From the NCBI GenBank assembly GCA_000687975.1, contig JIAB01000001.1, positions 1,054,001 to 1,118,000 of the forward strand: 64,000 nt of DNA, read 5' to 3'. The stretch is from Lachnospiraceae bacterium AC2031. Its GTDB lineage: Bacteria; Bacillota; Clostridia; Lachnospirales; Lachnospiraceae. The position numbers and the translations under genes were made by a program. Of the stretch, positions 44,925-53,485 are shown one piece after another. Below the pieces are notes generated by a model. That model had not been told where the DNA came from and did no database searches. It saw only the letters and a program-made list of their open reading frames with translations. Position 1 is the first letter of the stretch; every line of letters begins with the position of its first letter.

Positions 44925-46616
44925 TTATTCTGTTACTTCTACTCCATTATCTGAAGAAGCATATTTTCCATCCATGTAGACAAAATCATACATCAGGTAA
45001 GTTGTTGGATCGTAGCATCTATAAACTCTGAAGCCATCATCCATGTTTATTTCCTGTACATACTTTTCACCATCAAAATCAGATTCATCAAAGTATTGCT
45101 TACCAAAATCCAAACTTCTAAATGCTATACTTCCTGAATAAATCTTTTCATTCTCTACAATATCATTTAGATATACAGTATAGATTTCTTTACCTGTCTG
45201 AATGTTTCCGTCCTGATCGATAAATTCTGCAGGCTCCTCAGTTACTGTAAAGCCCTTATCCTCATATTCCTTTACTGCATTTGCAAGAACTGTATAATCC
45301 TTATAATTAAAGCTCTTACTGAATAACATAAACTCATCTGAAGGAACTGCATCCTCTGGAATTGTAAATACTTCATAACCAAAATTTATCATATGCTCGT
45401 CTGTTGAAGCTGTCTCAGCAAGTGGAATATCAAGTCCGCCCTCTGATGCCTCTTCAGGTTCAGTGACTTCTTCAGGTTCAGCAACTTCTTCTAGGTCAAT
45501 AACCTCCTCTGGTGCCTCCTCAGGGGCTTCTGTAACTTCTTCTGGTGCTTCTTCAGGAGCCTGTGTATCAGGCTCTACCTGATCTTCCACCTTTACACTT
45601 GATGTCTTTTCTGGCTGTTCAGCAGCATCTACTTCATTTGCTCTTACAGCTGCCGATGAAACGCCTGCAATTGCTCCAATAGCAAGAACAGAAACCGCAA
45701 TAGCTACCACCTTTGAAGAAACCTTATTCTTCAACATATTTTTAATTCTCATCTTTACCTCCATTCCACCAAAGGACTTTTGGGTAAAGAATGTTAATGG
45801 CAAAACTCTGCATCTTTTCTGCTTCATAGCACGGCAGACGATTGACGTACAGTAGCTCTTCTTAACTTCATTTCCTAAAAGATTTATGACCTCTTCATCA
45901 CATCTCATCTCCAGGTCACTGCACATCATTCGGTAGGCTATCCAGACAAATGGATCAAACCAGTGCACGCATACTATAAACATGCCCAAAAGCTTGGTGA
46001 TATTGTCGTGATTCTTTAAATGAATCTTTTCATGCAACAGTATATACTTCTTCTCAGAATCATCGAGTCCTGTAGGAAGCCATATACTCTGGTTTATAAC
46101 GCCCACCACAAAAGGTGTTTCTATAAGATTGGATTCAATATATGATGTGCCCTCTACTCTCTTAGTATTTCGAAGGACAATCAATAGTTTAATGGTCTTA
46201 AGCACCACATACATAAGCAATGCTGCAAGACCAACTATCCATATGCTGAATAATACTGTTTCAATGCCAATACTATGGCTGGCTGGACCTCTCGCTTCAC
46301 CGATTTCCCATGCCTTTTCCTTCATCTGATTAGCATAATCCACCAATGTCTGATCAACTGTCACTTTACCATACTCTGTGGCAGTTCCCGATACTGCACT
46401 TGAACTGGCAGGAGTGCCAGCCACCTTAAGATTGAGTATACTAATAATTGAGTTGAAATTAACTGGACATAATAGCCTAACTGCCGGAACAAGCCAGAAA
46501 AGGATAGTATATCTCTTTGGAAATCTTTTTAATACGAATCTAAGAAGAATAACCGCGAGTATTGCTATACTTCCATAAAGACTCATATTTAATAAATACT
46601 TTATAGCTACTTCCAT
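44925..46616 (-). CDS. BlaR1/MecR1-type M56 metallopeptidase sensor with unusual C-terminus
   Basis: A 563-residue membrane sensor. Four helices in residues 5-330 enclose the M56 zinc protease site (His195-Glu196 and His199 in LLHEKIHLKNHD). After the last helix (about 300-320) comes a Pro/Glu repeat linker (PEEAPEEV-type units, about residues 340-395) and an outer domain of 165 residues. This outer domain has no SxxK/SxN/KTG beta-lactam-binding motifs, so the ligand is not a penicillin-type acylating drug, and I do not recognise its fold. It should cleave the BlaI-type repressor encoded three bases upstream when triggered. Confidence 0.88.
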   Translation of the reverse strand: MEVAIKYLLNMSLYGSIAILAVILLRFVLKRFPKRYTILFWLVPAVRLLCPVNFNSIISILNLKVAGTPASSSAVSGTATEYGKVTVDQTLVDYANQMKEKAWEIGEARGPASHSIGIETVLFSIWIVGLAALLMYVVLKTIKLLIVLRNTKRVEGTSYIESNLIETPFVVGVINQSIWLPTGLDDSEKKYILLHEKIHLKNHDNITKLLGMFIVCVHWFDPFVWIAYRMMCSDLEMRCDEEVINLLGNEVKKSYCTSIVCRAMKQKRCRVLPLTFFTQKSFGGMEVKMRIKNMLKNKVSSKVVAIAVSVLAIGAIAGVSSAAVRANEVDAAEQPEKTSSVKVEDQVEPDTQAPEEAPEEVTEAPEEAPEEVIDLEEVAEPEEVTEPEEASEGGLDIPLAETASTDEHMINFGYEVFTIPEDAVPSDEFMLFSKSFNYKDYTVLANAVKEYEDKGFTVTEEPAEFIDQDGNIQTGKEIYTVYLNDIVENEKIYSGSIAFRSLDFGKQYFDESDFDGEKYVQEINMDDGFRVYRCYDPTTYLMYDFVYMDGKYASSDNGVEVTE

Positions 46617-46619
46617 ATA

Positions 46620-46985
46620 TTATTCCTCAATATGTGATCCAATAAGCTCGATGAGTTTTTCTGCTTCTTCCTTGCTTATCGAGCCATTTCCTAAAAATGC
46701 ACTGACAAAAGCAGGAAGGGAACCACCGAAACTCTTTTTAACTAAATGCTCACTTTCAAATTCCTGTACCTGCTCACGAGGCACAAGAACAGTGACTACA
46801 GAGTTATTATTCTCAACCAGTTCCTTTTCAACAAGTTTACGAAGCATTGTGTAGGTTGTAGATTTTTTCCAGGAGAGCTTTTCCTCACAGAGCTTGACTA
46901 GCTTACCTGATTCGATAGGGGCGCTGTCCCAGATCACATCCATCATCCTAAATTCGCTTTCACATAATAATAAATCTTTCATCAC
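46620..46985 (-). CDS. BlaI/MecI-family repressor
   Basis: A 121-residue penicillinase-repressor-family protein with winged helix (SEFRMMDVIWDSAPIES, WKKSTTYTMLRKLVEKELV) and a dimerising C-terminal part with the NF/SF-like protease-sensitive region (LVKKSFGGSLPAF). It is the first gene of the BlaI-BlaR pair and should bind the two dyads found 90-130 bp upstream, thus repressing itself and the sensor until the sensor protease cuts it. Confidence 0.92.
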   Translation of the reverse strand: MMKDLLLCESEFRMMDVIWDSAPIESGKLVKLCEEKLSWKKSTTYTMLRKLVEKELVENNNSVVTVLVPREQVQEFESEHLVKKSFGGSLPAFVSAFLGNGSISKEEAEKLIELIGSHIEE

Positions 46986-47072
46986 TTAATCTCCTAAATT
47001 CAAGCATATATCCTATAGTTCCATCCGCATCAGCTTTTACCGTTGCGCACCGATAGCAACTAACGACAGAAT

Positions 47073-47114
47073 GGTTTATAGTTATAAACCGCTTTTAGTC
47101 TATAACTATAAACC
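47073..47114. promoter_or_regulatory. Two dyad operators for the BlaI-type repressor
   Basis: Dyad 1 is GGTTTATA-GT-TATAAACC (47073-47090) and dyad 2 is the closely related AGTCTATA-AC-TATAAACC (47097-47114), 24 bp apart centre to centre. The second lies on the spacer and -10 box of the promoter. The arrangement matches autoregulated blaI/mecI operators. Confidence 0.75.
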
Positions 47115-47125
47115 AAGTTTGTCAA
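47097..47125 (-). promoter_or_regulatory. Promoter of the BlaI/BlaR1-type operon
   Basis: On the minus strand, a perfect TTGACA (47120-47125) is followed after 17 bp by TAGACT (47097-47102). The operator dyad covers the spacer, so a bound repressor would exclude RNA polymerase. Confidence 0.75.
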
Positions 47126-47145
47126 CACATATTTTTGAGGATTTT

Positions 47146-49812
47146 TTAAAACCCATATTGTCCCTTAAGTCCTTTGTAATCGCTCTCCAGCTGGGCAGCC
47201 GATAACAGCTTTGAGTTTTCTCCCCTGATTATCAGCTGTATCAGCCCATCAGATGTAGCTACTGTAATATCAAGGTTCTTAGAGTTCTCTACCGTAAAAC
47301 GAGCTATATATTGGTCAGCCGTTTCAGCCTCTTTTGTATACACAACATGTACGCCAAGGTAGTCCATCTTCTCAGTAAAATGGCCTCGCACGTTATACGC
47401 ATCGAAGACAACTATAACTTCCGTCCCCTTCAGTGCTTTATATTCGGACATCATATCAAGGAGCTTATATCTTGCTCCCTCCAGATCAAGGGACTGCTGT
47501 TCTTTCGATACATTTGTATTTTCTATAAGTACCTTAAGATCCTTCCATGCATGAATGATATTATAACCATCCACCAGGAGATACTTCTTTTTATCAACCA
47601 CTTTAGTTACGGTCTTTGAAGAACTCGTCCGTCTGTTTTCTGCCTGCACAGTACTCTTACTAAGATATACGCGCTTTGTCCTTCTGTTTTCATTTCCTGC
47701 ATTTGAATGCGTCGCACTTCTTAGAATATCATCTATCTCATCAGTTCCAAGAGCTCTATCTCTATTCTCATGAGACTTATTCTTCTCAGAACGTAGAGCT
47801 GCCTGCCTAAGAGATTCAGCCTCACGAAGAATTCTTTCATCATCTGTCTCATTATCAGTATCAAAATACTCTGACTCCTTAGAATCGAGATGCATCAACT
47901 CTTCGCACTCGAACCAAGGAACATAGTATCCCGCTCCATGATCAATAAATATACTGCCTGAAGGATTATCCTTATCAGAATCTGGATCATATCCCTTTTC
48001 AGTGATCACATCCTCAGATACGGACTCTGGCATATCTGTGTATCCAGCGAACTTCAGTTCTATAGAACCTTCTCCTGAGGTATACTCAGTAAGCTTCGTC
48101 TGATAATCAGCTATACATCTGGCAGGAGCATTTCCAACCAGAGTACCATCTGCACTGAGACTCACGCTTCCTCCCATGTCAGATATTTCAGTCATTACAC
48201 GTCCCACACTTTCTGTTGGTAGCGTGATAACAAAATCATACATAGGTTCCAGAAGCAGATTATCTGTCTTCATCAGTGCCTGTCTTATAGCCCTCCTTAC
48301 AGACTCACGGAAATCCTGACTGTCTGTATGTTTAAGATGAGCCTTACCTGCTATAAGGGTAAATCTTATATCTGTAAGTGCAGCTCCTGTAAGAACTCCA
48401 ACAGGCAGATGATTAGACAGTGTTGAAAGGATTGTCTTCTGCCAGTTAATGCCCAGATCGTCTACACTCAGATCACTTGCCACTTCAATTCCTGTGCCAC
48501 GAGGCAGAGGTTCCAAAAGGATCTGTACCTCAGAATAATGTCGAAGTGGTTCAAAATGTCCATAACCAATAACAGGACTGGCTATTGTCTCCTTATAGAC
48601 AAAGCTTCCCTTGGTGAAATCAATATTAACATCATAGAGCTCTTTTACACGTTCTTTCAGAATCTCCATCTGAAAGACTCCCATTACAGATACACTGGCT
48701 GTATCCTCATTTGTTATCTCAAGCTGAAGAAGGGGATCCTCAGCACATAGCTCCCGAAACTTTGGAAGGAATACTCTGAGAGGAACATCTGGCGGAAGCA
48801 ACAGATCGTACCTAAGAACTGGCTGACATATAGGAGTATCGTCATCGTACTCGTCTCCTATTCCCATACCTGCAAATGTATTATCCAGTCCCAGGAATGT
48901 AACAATATCACCAGCTTCTGCCTTATCCAGGCTATCAAACTTTCCGCCGCTATAGCACCTTATCTGACTGATCTTTTCGCCGACCAATCTTTCATCAGCG
49001 ATTTCATTTCTTACCGATATACTGCCGCCCGTAACCTTGGCATAACTAAGCTTCTGACCATTCTCATAACCAATCTTAAATATCTTGGCTGAGAAGGCAT
49101 CCTTATATTTTATATCAGGAAGATATTCTGTGATCACACTGATAAGCGTATCTACGTTCTCGTTTTTCAGTGCTGAACCAAAGACAACTGGATGAAATCT
49201 TCCGGAAGTCAATAGGTTTACATAATCTTCTTTGGCGAGTGCACCTTCCTCAAGATATTTTTCTATTGTTTCTTCTGAGAGAGACGCAATCTCTTCTTCT
49301 TTTTCTGAGATTCTCTCATATGGAACAAATCCCTCACTGATCTTTTCTGTCAGTTCTGATATAAGCTCTTCCTTTGAGCGTTCGCACATATCCATCTTGT
49401 TAACGAATACCACATATGGAACCTTATAATTCGTCAACATACTTACCAGACGCTTGGTGGATGGCGTCACACCATCAGGACCACTCACTAAAAGAAGAGC
49501 CAGATCAAGCACCGAAAGTACTCTCTCCGCCTCACCTATAAAGTCAGCATGACCAGGAGTATCTATTATTGTGACTCTTAGATCATCTTCGCTCTTGTTG
49601 ATATCATTTCCCTTGTCCACATTGCAGAGAGCCTGCTTTGACAGGATAGTAACGCCTCTTTTCTTTTCCAGAGCTTCTGTATCAAGAAATGCGTCGCCAT
49701 TATCTACTCGTCCTGCATTTCTTATCATTCCCAGATTATAGAGAATGCTTTCTGTAAGTGTGGTTTTACCTGCATCAACGTGAGCAAGGATACCCAATGT
49801 AAGTTTCTTCAT
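47146..49812 (-). CDS. Tet(M)-like translational GTPase fused to YacP/Rae1-like NYN nuclease domain
   Basis: An 888-residue protein. Residues 1-640 are an EF-G/Tet(M)-type GTPase with G1 AHVDAGKTT, G3 DTPGHAD and G4 NKMD, plus domains II-V. At the tip of domain IV the loop reads AGKAHLKHTDSQDF; the YSPVST motif that displaces tetracycline in Tet(M) is missing, so drug protection is unlikely. A charged linker (about 640-740) leads to a NYN domain at 741-888 with the acidic residues D748 (LLVDGYN), D804 (VVFDAYN), D833 (ETADQY) and D855 (VATSDG). YacP/Rae1 cuts mRNA in the ribosomal A site, where Tet(M)-type factors bind, so a ribosome-targeted nuclease is a reasonable idea. Monocistronic. Confidence 0.88.
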   Translation of the reverse strand: MKKLTLGILAHVDAGKTTLTESILYNLGMIRNAGRVDNGDAFLDTEALEKKRGVTILSKQALCNVDKGNDINKSEDDLRVTIIDTPGHADFIGEAERVLSVLDLALLLVSGPDGVTPSTKRLVSMLTNYKVPYVVFVNKMDMCERSKEELISELTEKISEGFVPYERISEKEEEIASLSEETIEKYLEEGALAKEDYVNLLTSGRFHPVVFGSALKNENVDTLISVITEYLPDIKYKDAFSAKIFKIGYENGQKLSYAKVTGGSISVRNEIADERLVGEKISQIRCYSGGKFDSLDKAEAGDIVTFLGLDNTFAGMGIGDEYDDDTPICQPVLRYDLLLPPDVPLRVFLPKFRELCAEDPLLQLEITNEDTASVSVMGVFQMEILKERVKELYDVNIDFTKGSFVYKETIASPVIGYGHFEPLRHYSEVQILLEPLPRGTGIEVASDLSVDDLGINWQKTILSTLSNHLPVGVLTGAALTDIRFTLIAGKAHLKHTDSQDFRESVRRAIRQALMKTDNLLLEPMYDFVITLPTESVGRVMTEISDMGGSVSLSADGTLVGNAPARCIADYQTKLTEYTSGEGSIELKFAGYTDMPESVSEDVITEKGYDPDSDKDNPSGSIFIDHGAGYYVPWFECEELMHLDSKESEYFDTDNETDDERILREAESLRQAALRSEKNKSHENRDRALGTDEIDDILRSATHSNAGNENRRTKRVYLSKSTVQAENRRTSSSKTVTKVVDKKKYLLVDGYNIIHAWKDLKVLIENTNVSKEQQSLDLEGARYKLLDMMSEYKALKGTEVIVVFDAYNVRGHFTEKMDYLGVHVVYTKEAETADQYIARFTVENSKNLDITVATSDGLIQLIIRGENSKLLSAAQLESDYKGLKGQYGF

Positions 49813-49856
49813 ATCTATCTTCCAAACTATATTTTATAACACTTATATCACAGTAT

Positions 49857-49893
49857 ACAAAAAAATGCACCATGTAGAATGTACATGGTGCAT
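49857..49893 (-). terminator. Terminator of the thiamine operon
   Basis: ATGCACCATGT pairs fully with ACATGGTGCAT (49865-49893, loop of seven), followed on the minus strand by seven T. Directly after tenA. Confidence 0.9.
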
Positions 49894-49899
49894 GTCATA

Positions 49900-50565
49900 T
49901 TAGTTTTCTTTATACTCGTATAGAGCGTCCCAGAAACGATTTTCAAATGTTGCGCAGGTTGTAAATATCTCGCAGAGTTTATCTACCTCTTCATCTGGTA
50001 AGTCCGCAGCCTGCTTATTTACCAGAGCGATCCAGCTTTCATTTGCCTCCACATACTCATCACTTGTGTATGCATCAAACCAGGATTTATACTTGCTCTT
50101 GGCGATCATATCAGGATATCTTTCTGTCAGGATTGCTCCCAGGATTGCATAATTCCATGAACACTGAAGTAATGCAGTAAGTCCGTAGAGAAGGCCTCCC
50201 TCTTCCAGTTGCTTCTTCATGTATTCAACATATCGCAGAATTACAGGAGTTCTAACGCAGGATTCTACATCCGCATCTGTCACTCCAAGCGCCTTCATGT
50301 TTGCAGCATGCACATTGTATGTCTCGTACTCGATTGCATCCAGAGTATTCTTTACAAAAGCAGCCACTTCTTCATCATTTGACAGTTCCAGCATTTTCTT
50401 CAAGATAACTATGTAATCCTGAAGATACAGATAATCCTGTATCATGTAATTCTTGAACAGACTTTCATCCAGAGTTCCCTCAGCCATTTCAAGCGGAAAT
50501 GGCTTCTCAGCCGACTCAATCCAATTAATCTCTGCCGCAAGATATAATCTGTCAGTAATATTCAT
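49900..50565 (-). CDS. tenA: TenA-family thiaminase II (aminopyrimidine salvage)
   Basis: A 221-residue helical protein of the TenA/thiaminase II family, which hydrolyses aminopyrimidine products of degraded thiamine to HMP. The catalytic Cys is probably in LLQCSWNYAILG; other family features are FKNYMIQDYLYLQDY and FENRFWDALYEY near the end. Last gene of the TPP-riboswitch operon, 13 bp from the methyltransferase gene. Together with thiD, thiM and thiE it supports salvage rather than full de novo synthesis, since no thiC or thiG is present here. Confidence 0.9.
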   Translation of the reverse strand: MNITDRLYLAAEINWIESAEKPFPLEMAEGTLDESLFKNYMIQDYLYLQDYIVILKKMLELSNDEEVAAFVKNTLDAIEYETYNVHAANMKALGVTDADVESCVRTPVILRYVEYMKKQLEEGGLLYGLTALLQCSWNYAILGAILTERYPDMIAKSKYKSWFDAYTSDEYVEANESWIALVNKQAADLPDEEVDKLCEIFTTCATFENRFWDALYEYKEN

Positions 50566-50577
50566 ATCATTATCCCC

Positions 50578-51285
50578 CTACTGCTTTTCAGCAATGATAG
50601 CAACATATCCGCCGCTCTTATAGCCTTCGATCACCTCTTCTGGCTCCTCATTTGTGTACATAGGATTCTTTACAAGAGTCTGATAGAAGGAGAACTTCTC
50701 AACTCCAAGATTCTTTAATACTTCTATCTTTTCTTCAGTTGAATGCCATACACCTGATGATGCAAGTGCAAGTGGATATGGAAGGGATGGCATAGCGCCC
50801 TCGAGATACTTATGATCATATGTGTTAAGGCTCTTTCCAAGAAGATACATAAAGCCAAATGCACTCTCCTTTGGAACGTCCAGAAGGATCAGCTTTCCGC
50901 CCTTCTTAACAGCCTTAAGACTCTTCTTGTATACAGAAGTAAGATCTTCCATATAGCTTGAGCTTCCGTTGAAATATATGATGTCATATGTCTCATCTGG
51001 AAGATCTACATCCTCGATAAGACCATACTTGATAATGTTGATACCACGCTTCTCAGCAATCTCACCCATATCCTTTGAAGGCTCGATACCTTCAATGTTG
51101 GATGAATCGATGTAGCTTTCAAAAAGACCACTTCCGCAGCCTACGGAAAGAAGCTTCTTTCCACTGATATCACCAAGAACCTTTTTATAAAGTCTAAGTT
51201 CACTTGTAAAAAGGTTATCATTTACCATAAACCATTCATCATACTTATTTGCATAGCCGTCAAATTTCTGCTTTTCGTTACTCAT
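50578..51285 (-). CDS. Class I SAM-dependent methyltransferase in the thiamine operon
   Basis: A 235-residue Rossmann-fold methyltransferase. The SAM-binding motif I is KLLSVGCGSGLFESY, with the acidic strand-2 end in IEGIEPSKDM and motif IV in YDIIYFNGSSSYM (a small-molecule rather than DNA-type motif). Its substrate is unknown. It is 14 bp from thiD and 13 bp from tenA, so it is co-transcribed with thiamine genes, where methyltransferases are not standard. It may modify a thiamine precursor or simply share the operon. Confidence 0.85.
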   Translation of the reverse strand: MSNEKQKFDGYANKYDEWFMVNDNLFTSELRLYKKVLGDISGKKLLSVGCGSGLFESYIDSSNIEGIEPSKDMGEIAEKRGINIIKYGLIEDVDLPDETYDIIYFNGSSSYMEDLTSVYKKSLKAVKKGGKLILLDVPKESAFGFMYLLGKSLNTYDHKYLEGAMPSLPYPLALASSGVWHSTEEKIEVLKNLGVEKFSFYQTLVKNPMYTNEEPEEVIEGYKSGGYVAIIAEKQ

Positions 51286-51299
51286 TATATTTTCCTCTC

Positions 51300-52082
51300 T
51301 TATAAAAACTTATAGTTGTGTGCAAGTGGGCCACTGCCTTTTCCAAGATCTAGCATTGCAGCCAGAGCTCCAGATATATAATCCTTTGCATTCTTAACTG
51401 AATCCTCAAGAGTCTCGCCCTTTGCAAGATTTGAAGCAATAGCACTTGAAAGTGTACATCCTGTTCCGTGGGTGTTAGGATTATCAATTCTTTTCCCTTT
51501 GAACCACACTGGACCATCAGCACTGTACAGAAGATCATTTGCATCATTTACCTGATGTCCACCCTTGCAGAGAACGGCACATCCAAACTTTTCAAAGATT
51601 AGCTTTGCAGCCTTCTCCATATCTTCCTCTGATTCAATCTTCATATCAGAAAGAACCTCTGCCTCAGGAATATTTGGGGTGATCACTGTTGCTAGCGGAA
51701 GCAGGCACTCCTTAAGTGTTTCGATTGCATCGTCACTTATAAGCTTTGCTCCACTTGTTGCTACCATTACAGGATCCACAACGATATTTGATGCATTATA
51801 CTGCTTTAATTTGTCGGCTATAACATGTATCAGTTCACTTGAAGAAACCATGCCTGTCTTAATGGCATCTGGGAAAATGTCAGTGAATATTGCATCTATC
51901 TGCTTCTCAAGAAACTCTGGTGTTACATCCATTATTCCTGTTACACCGGTAGTATTTTGGGCAGTTAGTGCAGTAATCGCACTCATTCCATAGACTCCAT
52001 TTGCAGTCATGGTTTTAAGATCTGCTTGTATACCGGCGCCTCCACTAGAATCACTTCCAGCAATGGTTAATGCTGTGTTCAT
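51300..52082 (-). CDS. thiD: Hydroxymethylpyrimidine/phosphomethylpyrimidine kinase
   Basis: A 260-residue ribokinase-fold enzyme that phosphorylates HMP to HMP-P and HMP-PP for thiamine synthesis. The N-terminal GSDSSGGAGIQADLKT and the C-terminal anion-hole motif NTHGTGCTLSSAIA are characteristic. Cytosolic. The 100-bp gap to the HAD gene upstream holds a weak hairpin (AGCGACAGA/TTCTGCCGCT) without a T run. Confidence 0.95.
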   Translation of the reverse strand: MNTALTIAGSDSSGGAGIQADLKTMTANGVYGMSAITALTAQNTTGVTGIMDVTPEFLEKQIDAIFTDIFPDAIKTGMVSSSELIHVIADKLKQYNASNIVVDPVMVATSGAKLISDDAIETLKECLLPLATVITPNIPEAEVLSDMKIESEEDMEKAAKLIFEKFGCAVLCKGGHQVNDANDLLYSADGPVWFKGKRIDNPNTHGTGCTLSSAIASNLAKGETLEDSVKNAKDYISGALAAMLDLGKGSGPLAHNYKFL

Positions 52083-52184
52083 ATTAATTACCTACCTTTC
52101 ATACATATTTCTTACAGCACTTTTGTATAGCGGCAGAAGGTGGTGCCCCCAATCTGTCGCTTTATAAAACATATACCAATATGT

Positions 52185-52844
52185 TTATTTATCTAGTTCT
52201 TCCCATCTGGTGATGACCTCATCCAGTCCTAGAACGTACAGATCACTGGTCGTCTTTACACCGTCCTGATCTGTCTCGCCTTCCTTATCATATACCCCAA
52301 CCGTTTTGAATCCTGCCTTTTTAGCAGTTTCAAGAGCATATAATGAATCCTCAAAGACTACTACCTCGTTAGCGTCAAATGTCATATACTCCGCTGCTTT
52401 ATAGAAAATATCTGGGGAATGCTTACTTACCCCTATCTCACTGGTAGTATATAGTGCTTCGATATATGAATAGATTCCATTTCGACTGAGAGCTTTCTCC
52501 ACATGCATTCTTGGGCTGGAGGTAGCAACAGTCATCCTAATACCTCTGGACTTAAAGAACTCCATAAGTTCCTTTGCTCCAGGCTTTGCTAAAACCTCAT
52601 CGAAGTAAAAGCTTTCCAGCATCTGCCTTATCCCCTCAAGGATAGCAGCTGTGGATTTCCTAATCTTATAATGCTTCTTCAGATACTCAGCCCCCTGCTC
52701 CATACTCATGGAGAAAAGGACAGTATTCAGCCCTTCCTCAGGCTCTTTCCCGATACTGAGTAAGTATCTTGCTCCCAGATCATTCCATATCCCCATGGAA
52801 TCAAGGATTACGCCATCTATATCAAAAATAATTCCTTTTATCAT
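52185..52844 (-). CDS. HAD-superfamily phosphatase/phosphomutase-like protein
   Basis: A 219-residue HAD hydrolase of the beta-phosphoglucomutase-like subfamily. Motif I is FDIDGVILDSMGIW, motif II the Thr/Ser in TVATSSPRMHVEKAL, motif III the Lys in SKHSPDIF and motif IV VVFEDSLYALETA; a helical cap lies between. It overlaps the stop of thiE by 1 bp, so it is made with it. A role in removing phosphate from a thiamine intermediate (for example TMP) is possible but not shown by the sequence. Confidence 0.85.
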   Translation of the reverse strand: MIKGIIFDIDGVILDSMGIWNDLGARYLLSIGKEPEEGLNTVLFSMSMEQGAEYLKKHYKIRKSTAAILEGIRQMLESFYFDEVLAKPGAKELMEFFKSRGIRMTVATSSPRMHVEKALSRNGIYSYIEALYTTSEIGVSKHSPDIFYKAAEYMTFDANEVVVFEDSLYALETAKKAGFKTVGVYDKEGETDQDGVKTTSDLYVLGLDEVITRWEELDK

Positions 52845-53485
52845 TATGCTTCTACCATCTCACTGGTCACTCTCTTAAGCTCCTTAGTAGCAGCAACGAT
52901 ATCAGGCTGTGCATAGATCGCACTTATTACAGCAATACCGCAGATACCTGTACCTGCAAGCTGAGGAGTGTTATCAACAGTTATTCCACCAATAGCTATT
53001 ACTGGGATATTAACTGCCTCGCATATTGCCTTCAGTGTCTCATGGGATACATCATCAGCATCATCCTTAGAACCTGTTGGGAATACCGCTCCAACTCCAA
53101 GATAGTCAGCGCCTCTCTTCTCTGCCAGGATTGCCTGTTCCACAGTATGCGCAGAAACACCAATGATCTTATCCGTTCCAAGCTTTGCACGAACATCGCC
53201 GGTTTCCATATCACTCTGTCCTACATGAACTCCATCAGCATCCATAGCAATAGCTATATCAACATTGTCATTGATCACAAATGGAACCTTATACTCCGCG
53301 CACAGTTCCTTCAGCTGTTTTGCTTCTTCAAGGAAATGCTCATTATCCAGTTCCTTTTCTCTAAGCTGGATAAATGTTGCGCCTCCATCAAGACTTTCCT
53401 TAACAACCTCATAAAGGGTTCTTCCATCTAACCAATGGCGGTCTGTAACCGCATATAAAAGTAAATCCTTTTTATCGAATCTCAT
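52844..53485 (-). CDS. thiE: Thiamine-phosphate synthase
   Basis: A 213-residue TIM-barrel enzyme joining HMP-PP and thiazole phosphate into thiamine monophosphate. The ATG at 53485 (MRFDKKDLLLYAV) is used; it lies inside the last codons of thiM with GGAGC before it. Motifs: YAVTDRHWLDGRTL, FIQLREKELDNEHF, GADGVHVGQSDM and IPVIAIGGITVDN. The longer open frame at the 5' end is only overlap with thiM. Confidence 0.93.
   Translation of the reverse strand: MRFDKKDLLLYAVTDRHWLDGRTLYEVVKESLDGGATFIQLREKELDNEHFLEEAKQLKELCAEYKVPFVINDNVDIAIAMDADGVHVGQSDMETGDVRAKLGTDKIIGVSAHTVEQAILAEKRGADYLGVGAVFPTGSKDDADDVSHETLKAICEAVNIPVIAIGGITVDNTPQLAGTGICGIAVISAIYAQPDIVAATKELKRVTSEMVEA

Noticed and set aside
47146-49812. 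Tetracycline resistance gene (tetM/tetO/tetW)
   Set aside because: GTPase part is similar, but the YSPVST-type loop is missing and an NYN domain is fused; better described as a Tet(M)-like translation factor.
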